Shown piece after piece: positions 24,337 to 31,535 of a DNA stretch of 33,930 nucleotides. Source of the DNA: CAZCZZ01 sp964503335 (GTDB lineage Bacteria; Verrucomicrobiota; Kiritimatiellia; CAIVKH01); contig CAZCZZ010000046.1 in NCBI GenBank assembly GCA_964503335.1, forward strand, positions 1 to 33,930, written 5' to 3'. A program made the position numbers and the translations under genes. How positions within the stretch are numbered: the stretch's first letter is position 1; every line of letters starts with the position of its first letter. The notes beneath the pieces are model-generated. The model had not been told where the DNA came from. It saw only the letters and a list, made by a program, of their open reading frames with translations, and searched no databases.

Positions 24337-24573
24337 ATGGGCATAGGCGGAACAGAGGTTGTCCTCATTCTTCTCGTGGCGCTGCTTCTTTTCGGCGCAA
24401 AAAATCTCCCGAAAATTGCCCGCAACCTGGGCAAGTCGGTTGAGGAATTCCGTCGCGCGGCCCGCGAGGTCAGCCGCGAGGTCATGAACGCGGACAGCGA
24501 CCCCGTGGAGAAGACGCCCGAACGCCCTCGCATCGCGGGAACCGAGCCGCATGCGGGGGACAAGAAGGAATGA
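24337..24573 (+). CDS. tatA: Twin-arginine translocase subunit TatA/TatB
   Basis: 78 aa. An N-terminal membrane helix (about 5-20, TEVVLILLVALLLFGAKNLP) ends in the FG hinge, followed by an amphipathic helix (about 22-48, IARNLGKSVEEFRRAAREV) and a polar tail, the TatA/B layout. Glu7 in the helix is more TatA/E-like than TatB-like, and only one copy is present here. It forms the pore for folded twin-arginine proteins. GGAGATAA lies before the ATG, and the stop overlaps the tatC start (ATGA). Confidence 0.92.
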   Translation: MGIGGTEVVLILLVALLLFGAKNLPKIARNLGKSVEEFRRAAREVSREVMNADSDPVEKTPERPRIAGTEPHAGDKKE

Positions 24574-25340
24574 AAGCCGCGGACGATCCCGCCCCGGAAA
24601 CGAAGTCCTTCCTCGAACACCTCGAGGACCTGCGCGGCACCATTATCCGCGCTGCGATTGCGCTCGGCGTCGGCATCCTGATCGTCATTCCGTTCATCCC
24701 GACGATCCTCGAGTTGCTCAAGGCGCCGCTCACGGGATTGGTGGAAGACCCCGATCGCTTTCTGCGGTCCCTCGAAGTCGTGGGCGCATTCAACGCATCG
24801 ATGCGCATCGCCTTCTGGTCCGGCCTCCTCGTCAGCGCGCCCATCGTCATCATCATCCTCGGCGGTTTTATCTTCCCCGCACTGACCAAGCGCGAGCAGT
24901 CCGTGGTGCTCAAGTCCAGCGGCTTCGCCGTGCTGCTCTTCGCCTTCGGCGTCTTCCTCGGCTATCGTTTCACCCTGCCTTTTGCTTTGCAGGCCATGTT
25001 TGGACTGAACACGTGGCTGGGCGTGCAGGCGGAGTGGACGCTGACCAGCTACGTTTCGTTCACCACCCAGTTGTTGATTGCATTCGGTCTCGCCTTTGAG
25101 ATGCCGGTCGTGGTCCTCATCCTGGGACGTCTCGGCATCCTGAGCGCGACGCAGTTGCGGAACGGACGGAAAATAGCCGTGATCGTGATCCTCATTGTCG
25201 GCGCGATCCTTACGCCGCCCGACGTCGTGTCGCAGTTGATCATGTCGATTCCGTTGCTGCTGCTCTATGAGCTTTGCATCTGGGTCGTCTGGATGTGGGA
25301 GAAGAAGGCCGGCGAAACTGCGTTGGAGGAATCCGCGTGA
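24570..25340 (+). CDS. tatC: Twin-arginine translocase subunit TatC
   Basis: 256 aa with six predicted membrane helices. The N-terminal signature SFLEHLEDLRGTIIRAA is the conserved TatC segment that contacts the twin-arginine signal. A later helix-rich stretch with FGLAFEMPVVVLILGRLGI is also typical, including the conserved Phe/Glu pair. It is the signal-peptide receptor of the Tat pathway. Coupled to tatA by a 4-bp overlap, and its stop overlaps the GTG of the next gene (GTGA), so the three are probably cotranscribed. Confidence 0.95.
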   Translation: MKAADDPAPETKSFLEHLEDLRGTIIRAAIALGVGILIVIPFIPTILELLKAPLTGLVEDPDRFLRSLEVVGAFNASMRIAFWSGLLVSAPIVIIILGGFIFPALTKREQSVVLKSSGFAVLLFAFGVFLGYRFTLPFALQAMFGLNTWLGVQAEWTLTSYVSFTTQLLIAFGLAFEMPVVVLILGRLGILSATQLRNGRKIAVIVILIVGAILTPPDVVSQLIMSIPLLLLYELCIWVVWMWEKKAGETALEESA

Positions 25341-26689
25341 CGCTCCGCCTCGCCAGCTTCGGCATTCGCGGCTTCGTGGGCCAATCGCTCACGCCCAAGG
25401 TTGTGATGGATTACGCGTCGGCGTTCGGCTCGTTCGTCGAAGGCCAGCGCGTGCTGATCGGACGCGATACGCGCTACTCCAGCCCGATGCTTCATTCGGC
25501 TGTCGTCGCCGGCCTTATGGGGTCCGGTTGCGAGGTGTTGGATTTCGGCGTGTGCCCGACGCCGATCCTGCAGTACTCCGTAAAATCGCATGGCGCGTCG
25601 GGAGCGATATCCATCACGGGCGGGCACAACCCGATGGGCTGGAACGCGCTCACGCTGATCGGCGCCGACGGCGCGGTGCTTGAGCCCGTAAGCGGTGAGA
25701 ACGTGCTCGAGTCCTTTCATGCATCGCACTTCCTCCGGCGCGACTTCGCGGGCATTGGTACGCTTCAGGAAGTCGAGGATTTTGCGGACCCGTATCTCGA
25801 TGCGCTGCAGGCCCTGGTTCAATCCGACCTGATTCGTTCCGCGAAGTTGACGGTGCTGATCGATCCGGTGGGCGGCGCCGGCTGTCGATTCCTCCAGGAG
25901 TTTGCGGATCGCCTCGGCTTCAAGCTCGTCGCGATCAACGCCGAGCCTTCGGGCTATCTTCCGCGCGATCCGGAACCAAGGCCGCGCAGCGCGCTGCAGA
26001 TGGCCTCGTTCATCAAGCATGCTTCCGGTGACATCGGATTCGTGCTGAGCAGCGATATGGGTCGACTTTCCATCGTCACGGAGACCGGGGAGCCCGCGAG
26101 CGAGGAATTCACGCTGCCGCTGATCGCGCAGCACGTGCTTCGGAAGAAGACCGGGCCGGTGGTCACAAACTGCTGTACGACGAGAATGGTGGACGATCTT
26201 GCGCGATCCTTCAACGTGCCGCTGATCAAGACGCGCGTGGGCCAGGCCTATGTGGTGTCTGCGCTCTCCGACGAGCAGGGCGCGTTGGGTGGCGAGGGAA
26301 ATGGCAGCGTGGCGTATCCTGTATTCAGCAAGGCATTCGACGGTTTCCTGATGATGGCCTTGATTCTTGAGTCGATGGCCGTCACGAGTCGCAAGGCATC
26401 TAAGCTGCTCGGCGAGCTACCGCGGTATCACATGGTCAAACGCCGCGTTGTCTGTGGCTCCCGTCAGGGCTACCAGGCGCTGGAGGCGATGAAGCAATCA
26501 TGGGCTCCCGGGACGGGCGGGACCGTGGACTTGTCGGACGGCCTGCGCGTGGACTGGGATGACGGCTGGGTGCATGTGCGGCCATCGAGGACGGAACAAC
26601 TGGTTCGCGTCATTGCCGAGGCGAAGACCAAAGAGGTGGCAGAGCAACGTGCTGACGAGGCTGTGCGCGCCGTGGAGCAGGCGATTTGA
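25337..26689 (+). CDS. Phosphohexomutase-family protein lacking catalytic residues (probable pseudoenzyme)
   Basis: 450 aa, alpha-D-phosphohexomutase fold, starting FGIRGFVGQSLTP. Active-site loops are altered: the phosphoserine loop TASHNP is TGGHNP, with Gly96 in place of the catalytic serine; the metal loop DPDGDR reads SSDMGR, keeping only D240; the sugar loop is GGEGNGS; the phosphate loop is RPSRTEQ rather than RxSNTEP. The scaffold and GHNP remain, and the frame is intact over full length, so this is not a decaying pseudogene. It probably binds a sugar phosphate or the intact paralog downstream without catalysis. The GTG start at 25337 overlaps the tatC stop and has GGAGG 8 nt upstream; an earlier start would lie inside tatC. 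It is 106 bp upstream of the active-looking paralog. Confidence 0.85.
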   Translation: MTLRLASFGIRGFVGQSLTPKVVMDYASAFGSFVEGQRVLIGRDTRYSSPMLHSAVVAGLMGSGCEVLDFGVCPTPILQYSVKSHGASGAISITGGHNPMGWNALTLIGADGAVLEPVSGENVLESFHASHFLRRDFAGIGTLQEVEDFADPYLDALQALVQSDLIRSAKLTVLIDPVGGAGCRFLQEFADRLGFKLVAINAEPSGYLPRDPEPRPRSALQMASFIKHASGDIGFVLSSDMGRLSIVTETGEPASEEFTLPLIAQHVLRKKTGPVVTNCCTTRMVDDLARSFNVPLIKTRVGQAYVVSALSDEQGALGGEGNGSVAYPVFSKAFDGFLMMALILESMAVTSRKASKLLGELPRYHMVKRRVVCGSRQGYQALEAMKQSWAPGTGGTVDLSDGLRVDWDDGWVHVRPSRTEQLVRVIAEAKTKEVAEQRADEAVRAVEQAI

Positions 26690-26713
26690 GCAGGGCGATC
26701 ACAGGCAAATCGG

Positions 26714-26782
26714 CTGTAGCCACGGCACTCTGTGCCGTGATCGAACATATGAAGACACGGCAGCGGAGTGCCGTGGCTACAG
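26714..26782. repeat. Palindromic repeat able to form a cruciform, between the two hexomutase genes
   Basis: A 69-bp inverted repeat. The left arm begins CTGTAGCCACGGCACTC and the right arm ends in its inverse, GAGTGCCGTGGCTACAG, a 17-bp perfect outer match. Each arm also contains a smaller hairpin (CACGGCAC/TGCCGTG on the left, CACGGCA/TGCCGTG on the right). It ends 13 bp before the ATG of the second hexomutase, leaving little room for anything but its ribosome-binding region. The look is that of a REP/MITE-like dispersed repeat; only one copy is in the window. Confidence 0.8.
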
Positions 26783-26795
26783 AAGATCGGACACG

Positions 26796-28160
26796 ATGAA
26801 GGAGTCCCTTAAGATAGGGGTTTCAGGTGTCCGTGGCGTGGTGGGCGAGTCCTTCACGCCGCAGATCGCGCTTCTCTTTGCCCAGGCGTTCGGGACGTTC
26901 GTAGGCCGCGGCAGCGTCATTGTCGGACGCGACAGCCGGCCGTCGGGCCAGATGATCGAACAGGCGGTGGTTGCGGGCCTGCAAAGCGTCGGCTGCAAGC
27001 CCATCCTTTGCGGCATCGTTCCAACCCCGTCCCTGCTCTTCCTCGCGAAGCAGCTCGGTACGCGCGGTGGAATTGCCATCACGGCCAGCCACAATCCGGC
27101 GTCGTGGAACGCGCTGAAGTTTATCGAAGCCACGGGCACCTTCCTGTCGGAAGTTCGGGCCGAGGAACTTTTCGACATCTACCACCAGCAGGACTTCCCC
27201 CAGGTCCCGGAGAGTGAGATCCGTACCGCGGCCCGGGAGGCATATCCCGTGGAATCGCATTTCAAGAAGATCATGAACTATGCGGACTGCCCGAGGATCC
27301 GCAAACGGAAGTTCAGAGTGGCCATTGATTGCTGCAACGGCGTGGGCGCGGTGTATTCGCCCTTCTTCCTGCGATCGATCCTTGGCTGCGACGTGGTACC
27401 GATCTTTGATACGCCATCCGGCATCTTCGAGCGCGAACCGGAGCCTTTGCCGGAGCACATCGGACGACTCTGTGAAGCCGTGGTGTCGTCCAAGTGCGAT
27501 GTCGGGTTTGCGCAGGACCCCGATGGAGACCGGCTCGCAATCGTTGACGAGAAAGGCAAGCCGCTGGGCGAGGACTTCACCCTTGCGCTCGCCATGCAGC
27601 AGGTGCTGGACGGACACGGCAAGGGCCCGGTGGCGATCAGCCTCTCCACGAGCAAGGCCGTGGAACACGTCGCGCGTTCACGGGGCTGCGACGTGCAGCG
27701 GACGAAGATCGGCGAAATCAATGTCACCGATGTCATGCAGCGCATCGGAGCCGTTGTCGGAGGCGAGAGTACCGGTGGAGTCATCGTGCCTGCGGTGCAT
27801 CCCTGCCGGGACAGTTTCACGGCCATGGCGCTCGTCCTGGAGCTGATGGCGCAGACAGGCCAGACCGTATCGGCCATCAAGGCAGCCCTGCCGGTATTCG
27901 CCGTCGCGCGCGCAAAGGTGCCGGTGCGGTCTGAACAAGCCTCCGCGGCACTTCGGGTCATCCGCCGTCATTATGCGGAACACCCTCAAAATCAACTGGA
28001 TGGCGTCTTCGTCGACTTTGGCAAGGCGTGGATCCATGTCCGGCGATCCAATACCGAGCCCGTCATTCGTATAACGGCCGAGGCGGGGGCCCCGGATGAA
28101 GCCCAGAGACTGCTCGACGAAGCTCGCGCACTGATCCTCAGCAGCGCGGGTCAGCCCTGA
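26796..28160 (+). CDS. Phosphohexomutase (GlmM/phosphomannomutase-type), active site intact
   Basis: 454 aa. All four hexomutase loops are present: phosphoserine loop TASHNP with S98, metal loop DPDGDR with D241, D243 and D245, sugar-binding loop GGESTGG, and phosphate loop RRSNTEPVIR near the C-terminus. The enzyme interconverts hexose 1- and 6-phosphates, most likely glucosamine-phosphate (GlmM) or mannose/glucose phosphate; the loop GESTGG does not settle which. It is 106 bp downstream of a paralog that lacks these residues. The ATG at 26796 places the conserved GVSGVRGVVGESFTP at the expected distance from the start; reading further upstream runs through the palindromic repeat and is rejected. 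The Shine-Dalgarno is weak (AGAAGA about 12 nt upstream), so the neighbouring palindrome may affect translation. Confidence 0.92.
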   Translation: MKESLKIGVSGVRGVVGESFTPQIALLFAQAFGTFVGRGSVIVGRDSRPSGQMIEQAVVAGLQSVGCKPILCGIVPTPSLLFLAKQLGTRGGIAITASHNPASWNALKFIEATGTFLSEVRAEELFDIYHQQDFPQVPESEIRTAAREAYPVESHFKKIMNYADCPRIRKRKFRVAIDCCNGVGAVYSPFFLRSILGCDVVPIFDTPSGIFEREPEPLPEHIGRLCEAVVSSKCDVGFAQDPDGDRLAIVDEKGKPLGEDFTLALAMQQVLDGHGKGPVAISLSTSKAVEHVARSRGCDVQRTKIGEINVTDVMQRIGAVVGGESTGGVIVPAVHPCRDSFTAMALVLELMAQTGQTVSAIKAALPVFAVARAKVPVRSEQASAALRVIRRHYAEHPQNQLDGVFVDFGKAWIHVRRSNTEPVIRITAEAGAPDEAQRLLDEARALILSSAGQP

Positions 28161-28202
28161 GCGGAGACCCGGCCTTGCGTGTCGTAGTCGAAGCCCGCAG
28201 GG

Positions 28203-28231
28203 CAGCCTATTCATGCATCATGAATAGGCTG
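28203..28231 (+). terminator. Perfect hairpin after the hexomutase gene, possible terminator
   Basis: A 12-bp perfect stem, CAGCCTATTCAT / ATGAATAGGCTG, with a 5-nt loop GCATC, lies 42 bp after the hexomutase stop. No T-tract follows (GGTTAAGGC), so intrinsic termination is uncertain; an RNA stability element is an alternative. Confidence 0.45.
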
Positions 28232-28240
28232 GGTTAAGGC

Positions 28241-28268
28241 TTGCTCCGCTTGCGAATTGCGCTATAAC
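28241..28268 (+). promoter_or_regulatory. Sigma-70-type promoter of tRNA-Ala
   Basis: TTGCTC (28241-28246) and TATAAC (28263-28268) are separated by 16 bp. Transcription would start near 28275, 9 nt before the mature tRNA 5' end at 28284. Confidence 0.5.
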
Positions 28269-28283
28269 GACGCTTCCTCTTAA

Positions 28284-28359
28284 GGGGCGGTAGCTCAGCT
28301 GGGAGAGCACCACGTTCGCAACGTGGGGGTCGAGGGTTCAAATCCCTTCCGCTCCACCA
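28284..28359 (+). tRNA. tRNA-Ala (anticodon CGC)
   Basis: A complete cloverleaf can be drawn: acceptor GGGGCGG with CCGCTCC (one G-U), D-arm GCTC/GAGC, anticodon stem CCACG/CGTGG with loop TTCGCAA giving anticodon CGC, and T-arm GAGGG-TTCAAAT-CCCTT. Discriminator A and an encoded CCA end at 28359. It reads GCG alanine codons. The final A also begins the hairpin arm of the adjacent GIY-YIG element. Confidence 0.97.
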
Positions 28360-28366
28360 GGCTTCG

Positions 28367-28407
28367 TTCGCAGCGCCAGCGGAGAACGAAGCCTGCCTCG
28401 GCGTAGT
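28367..28407 (+). repeat. 41-bp direct repeat, upstream copy
   Basis: Begins TTCGCAGCGCCAGCGG and ends GGCGTAGT. It matches 28717-28757 at 40 of 41 positions, exactly 350 bp apart; the match does not extend on either side. It starts 8 bp after the tRNA-Ala 3' end. Confidence 0.95.
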
Positions 28408-28466
28408 CCCGCGAAGCGTGACGAAGCCGGGCTGGCATGGCGCTGCAAACTACGCCCGGGCAAGCC

Positions 28467-28715
28467 ATGAAACCGTTCTGCTATGTCTACATTTTGCAGT
28501 CCATCTCTGAACCTGGCCACCACTACACAGGCATGACAGACAATCTTGAAACCCGTTTAGCAAGACACAATGCCGGTTCTGTGTTTCATACGTCCAAGCA
28601 CACGCCTTGGCGAATTCGAGTCGCGGTGGCCTTTCGGAACCGCAATCGTGCCGCGGAGTTCGAGAAATATCTCAAATCACACTCGGGTCGCGCATTTGCG
28701 TCAAAGCATTTTTGA
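28467..28715 (+). CDS. GIY-YIG endonuclease domain protein
   Basis: 82 aa, a single GIY-YIG domain of the UPF0213/YhbQ size class. Motifs are V7-Y8-I9 (the GIY position), Y20-T21-G22 (the YIG position), R30 in TDNLETRLARHN (catalytic arginine) and E66 in EFEKYLKS (metal-binding glutamate); all catalytic positions are filled. Such domains nick or cut DNA with one magnesium ion and occur in homing and repair enzymes. The ATG at 28467 is preferred because the domain begins there; an in-frame start ten codons upstream would lie in the structured leader. There is no good Shine-Dalgarno (CAAGCC precedes the start). The stop is 1 bp before the downstream 41-bp repeat, so gene and repeats form one unit. 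Confidence 0.88.
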   Translation: MKPFCYVYILQSISEPGHHYTGMTDNLETRLARHNAGSVFHTSKHTPWRIRVAVAFRNRNRAAEFEKYLKSHSGRAFASKHF

Positions 28716-28716
28716 A

Positions 28717-28757
28717 TTCGCAGCGCCAGCGGAGAACGGAGCCTGCCTCGGCGTAGT
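28717..28757 (+). repeat. 41-bp direct repeat, downstream copy
   Basis: Identical to 28367-28407 except for one A-to-G change (position 28739). It begins right after the GIY-YIG stop codon, and its last base is also the last base of the livF stop codon (TAA on the minus strand, 28757-28759). Confidence 0.95.
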
Positions 28758-29500
28758 TAGGCGCCCTCGTCACCCAAGTAGCAGTTCCTGACTGCCGGGT
28801 CATTGGCAAGGTCAGCAGCCCGTCCCTCCAAGGTGATGGCTCCGGTTTGGAGGACATAGCCGCGATGGGCGACCCGCAGGGCTTGCCAGGCGTTTTGCTC
28901 GACGAGCAGGATGGTTTTGCCTTCGGCGTTTAGCCGACGGATGGTGGCGAAGATGACGTCGACCAGCACGGGGGCGAGGCCGAGGGTTGGTTCGTCGAGC
29001 AGGAGCAGGTCAGGATCGCGCATGAGGGCGCGGCCGATGGCGAGCATCTGCTGTTCACCGCCGGACAGGGTGCCGCCCGCTTGCTTGCGTCGTTCCGAAA
29101 GCCGCGGAAACAGTTCGAACACGCGATCGCGTCGCGTTGAAAGGAGGCTCCGATCCTTTTCAACATACGCACCCAGATCGAGGTTCTCGTCGACAGTCAT
29201 CTGCGGGAAGATGCGGCGGCCCTCGGGCACGTGCGACATGCCTAGGGTGACAATCTGATGGGCCGTTGACTCGTGGATGGGTTCGCCGCGAAACATGATC
29301 GAACCCGAGCGCGGTCTCACCATGCCCGAAATGCTGCGGAGCATCGTGCTCTTGCCGGCGCCGTTGGAGCCGATCAGCGTGACGATCTCCCCGCGTCGCA
29401 CTTCAAGTGTCACACCTTTGATCGCGTGAACGTGGCCGTAGTACGTGTGAACGTCCCGCAGCGCCAGCAGCACTTCGGAGGATGGCGTGGTGGAGATCAT
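28757..29500 (-). CDS. livF: Branched-chain amino acid-type ABC transporter ATP-binding protein LivF
   Basis: 247 aa ABC ATPase. Walker A GSNGAGKST near 42-50, Q-loop region GMSHVPEGRRIFPQMTV (the VPEGR pattern is typical of LivF), signature LSGGEQQMLAIGRAL, Walker B LLLLDEPTLGLAP and the H-loop position ILLVEQNAW. In LivF the histidine switch is commonly replaced by the VEQN motif, as here. It powers the LivHM permease with LivG. The start overlaps the livG stop by 4 bp. The stop codon coincides with the edge of the GIY-YIG element's repeat, so the element sits precisely at the 3' end of the operon. Confidence 0.95.
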   Translation of the reverse strand: MISTTPSSEVLLALRDVHTYYGHVHAIKGVTLEVRRGEIVTLIGSNGAGKSTMLRSISGMVRPRSGSIMFRGEPIHESTAHQIVTLGMSHVPEGRRIFPQMTVDENLDLGAYVEKDRSLLSTRRDRVFELFPRLSERRKQAGGTLSGGEQQMLAIGRALMRDPDLLLLDEPTLGLAPVLVDVIFATIRRLNAEGKTILLVEQNAWQALRVAHRGYVLQTGAITLEGRAADLANDPAVRNCYLGDEGA

Positions 29501-30276
29501 GTGAACTCCTTCACCGCGGATTCACCGAGGTAGGCTTTGATCACGGCGGGGTCGCGTCGGATTTCCGCGGGCGCGCCCTCGGCAATCGTCGTGCCGTAGT
29601 CGAGGACGGCGATGCGATCCGAGATGGCCATGACGACCTGCATGTGGTGCTCGATGAGGAGAATGGTCAGCTTGAAGTCATCGCGCAGACGCCGGATGAG
29701 GTCCTTCAATTCGCGCGTCTCCTGCGGATTCATGCCTGCGGCAGGTTCGTCCAGCAGGAGCAGTGATGGCCCCGCCGCCAGCGCGCGGGCGATTTCAAGT
29801 TTCCGCTGCTCGCCGTAGGAGAGGTTTCGCGCCAGCTCACTCGCGCGATCCTGGAGTCCCATGTACGCGAGCAGTTCCATCACGCGGGCCTTGCCCTGCT
29901 TCTCCGCGCGGTAAAAGCGCGGTGTGCGGAGCAGGGCATCGGCATAGCTGTAGCGAACATGGATGTGGTTGCCGACGAGCACGTTTTCAAATGTGGTCAT
30001 CGCGCCGAAGAGTCGGATGTTCTGGAATGTGCGGGCGACACCTTGTCGTACGATCCTCTCGGGCTTCAGCCCGGAGATCTTCTTCCCGTCGAGGAGCGTA
30101 GATCCTGAATCCGGTTTGTAGACCCCGGTGAGAATGTTGAACAACGTTGTCTTCCCCGCCCCGTTCGGCCCGATCACCGAAAAGATCTGACCCTTGGCGA
30201 CAGACAACGTGACGTTGTCGACCGCCTTAAGGCCACCGAAGCTTTTGGAAATGGAAGTGATCTCGAGCAAAGTCAT
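29497..30276 (-). CDS. livG: Branched-chain amino acid-type ABC transporter ATP-binding protein LivG
   Basis: 259 aa ABC ATPase. Walker A GPNGAGKTT near 36-44, the LivG-specific segment RTFQNIRLFGAMTTFENVLVG, signature LSYGEQRKLEIARAL, Walker B LLLLDEPAAGMNPQE and H-loop ILLIEHHM with the histidine present. It pairs with LivF. Both ends overlap neighbours by 4 bp (livM start side and livF), indicating coupled translation. Confidence 0.95.
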   Translation of the reverse strand: MTLLEITSISKSFGGLKAVDNVTLSVAKGQIFSVIGPNGAGKTTLFNILTGVYKPDSGSTLLDGKKISGLKPERIVRQGVARTFQNIRLFGAMTTFENVLVGNHIHVRYSYADALLRTPRFYRAEKQGKARVMELLAYMGLQDRASELARNLSYGEQRKLEIARALAAGPSLLLLDEPAAGMNPQETRELKDLIRRLRDDFKLTILLIEHHMQVVMAISDRIAVLDYGTTIAEGAPAEIRRDPAVIKAYLGESAVKEFT

Positions 30277-31535
30277 CCGTCCTTCTCCAGTTCCATCTTG
30301 TGCCGCTTCTCCGGAATCATGCCTTGGGGGCGGAAGAGCATCATCAGGATCAGGATGATGCCGAAGATCATGCGTTCATATTTTGCGGGCTCCAGCTGGC
30401 TGGAAAGCGTGGCGAAGTTGTACTTGAAGAAGCCGAGGTTGAGGATGAAGCCGGATTGGCGGAGGTCGTTGAGGAAGTCGGACAGGCTCTTCAGGACTTC
30501 GATATTCAGCAGCGTCACGGCGGCGGCGCCGAGGATGGCGCCGCGGATGGAGCCCATGCCGCCGAGAATGACCATTGCAAGGATCGTTATGGATTGCAGG
30601 AGGGTGAAGGACTCCGGGCTGACGAAGAGCTGCTTCGCGGCGAAGATGGATCCCATGACGCCCGAAAACGCCGCGCCCGTGGCGAAGGCGAGCAGCTTGG
30701 TGTGAAGCAGGGAAATGCCCATCGCGCGCGCCGCGATTTCATCCTCGCGGATGGCGATCCATGCCCGGCCAAACCGTGACCTGTCGAGCCGGACATTCAC
30801 AAGTACGACGATGCCCATGACGCCGAACACGAGGAAGTAGAAGAACAGGCCGTAGCCCACGGCATTGCTCGCCTGGACGCCCATGGCGTCCAGCAGGTTG
30901 GTGAGCCATGTGATCGGCGGTCGCTCGACGGGCGTGATGCCCTGCGGGCCGTTCGTGAGGTTGATGGGATGGTCGAGGTTGTTGGCGAGCACGCGCACGA
31001 CTTCGCCGAGTCCGAGCGTGACGATGGCGAGATAGTCGCCGCGGAGACGCAGGGCCGGCAGGCCTATGATGACGCCAGTGATCGCCGCCGTGATCACGGC
31101 GATGGCGGAGAAGATGTAGAAGTAGGGCCAGCCGGGGAGGGGGAACGTGCCGCCCATGAACTCGGCTGCCTGCGGTGAACCGAAGATGGCCCACGTGTAG
31201 GCGCCGATGGCGAAGAAAGCGGCGTAGCCGAGATCCAGAAGCCCCGCCATGCCCACGACGACGTTCAGTCCAAGTGCCATCGCCGCGTAGATGCCGATCT
31301 GGATGCCGAGCTCGAAGAGGAACGTGTTTTGGAAGCCGGCGCCGGGAACGACGAAAAGGAGGATGGCGAAGGATACGGTCCAGCGGAACCACTTCGGGAT
31401 GTCGGCCGTCAGGCAGATCAGCAGGACGCCGAGAACCGCGAGCAAGGCGAGTGGACTGCGTGGTGCGAGGAGCAGCCCGATGCTGGCGAGAAGTCCGCCG
31501 GTTCCGATCGCAGCAAGCAGGACGCGGCTCTTCAT
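30273..31535 (-). CDS. livM: Branched-chain amino acid-type ABC transporter permease LivM
   Basis: 420 aa, longer than many LivM proteins because of an N-terminal extension with two or three extra membrane helices (about 1-75). The core carries the family signature GLNVVVGMAGLLDLGYAAFFAIGAY, and the cytoplasmic coupling loop has SRFGRAWIAIREDEIAARAMGI. The C-terminus contains GGMGSIRGAILGAAAV. It forms the inner-membrane channel with LivH. Four-bp overlaps with livH and livG. Confidence 0.93.
   Translation of the reverse strand: MKSRVLLAAIGTGGLLASIGLLLAPRSPLALLAVLGVLLICLTADIPKWFRWTVSFAILLFVVPGAGFQNTFLFELGIQIGIYAAMALGLNVVVGMAGLLDLGYAAFFAIGAYTWAIFGSPQAAEFMGGTFPLPGWPYFYIFSAIAVITAAITGVIIGLPALRLRGDYLAIVTLGLGEVVRVLANNLDHPINLTNGPQGITPVERPPITWLTNLLDAMGVQASNAVGYGLFFYFLVFGVMGIVVLVNVRLDRSRFGRAWIAIREDEIAARAMGISLLHTKLLAFATGAAFSGVMGSIFAAKQLFVSPESFTLLQSITILAMVILGGMGSIRGAILGAAAVTLLNIEVLKSLSDFLNDLRQSGFILNLGFFKYNFATLSSQLEPAKYERMIFGIILILMMLFRPQGMIPEKRHKMELEKDG

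Larger units (their letters stand above)
28360..28757 (+). mobile_element. Small GIY-YIG nuclease element with 41-bp flanking direct repeats
   Basis: The unit runs from the base after the tRNA-Ala CCA to the stop codon of livF. It consists of a direct repeat (28367-28407), a structured leader, a GIY-YIG ORF (28467-28715) and a second direct repeat (28717-28757; 40 of 41 bases identical). The leader contains interleaved complementary segments: GCAGCGCCA (28370) with TGGCGCTGC (28438), and GGCGTAGT (28400) with ACTACGCC (28449), a pseudoknot-like order. An 11-bp hairpin (28359-28369 with 28384-28394) overlaps the first repeat. No transposase or integrase is present. That the unit moves is inferred from its repeat-flanked layout. 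Confidence 0.65.

Noticed and set aside
26559..26795. An N-terminal extension of the second hexomutase by 79 codons.
   Set aside because: It would overlap the first hexomutase in another frame and translate through the palindromic repeat; the conserved start of the family is at 26796.
28367..28757. The 41-bp direct repeats as attL/attR of an integrated island at tRNA-Ala.
   Set aside because: No integrase is present, the repeats do not duplicate the tRNA 3' end, and the unit is only about 400 bp; a GIY-YIG mini-element explains it better.
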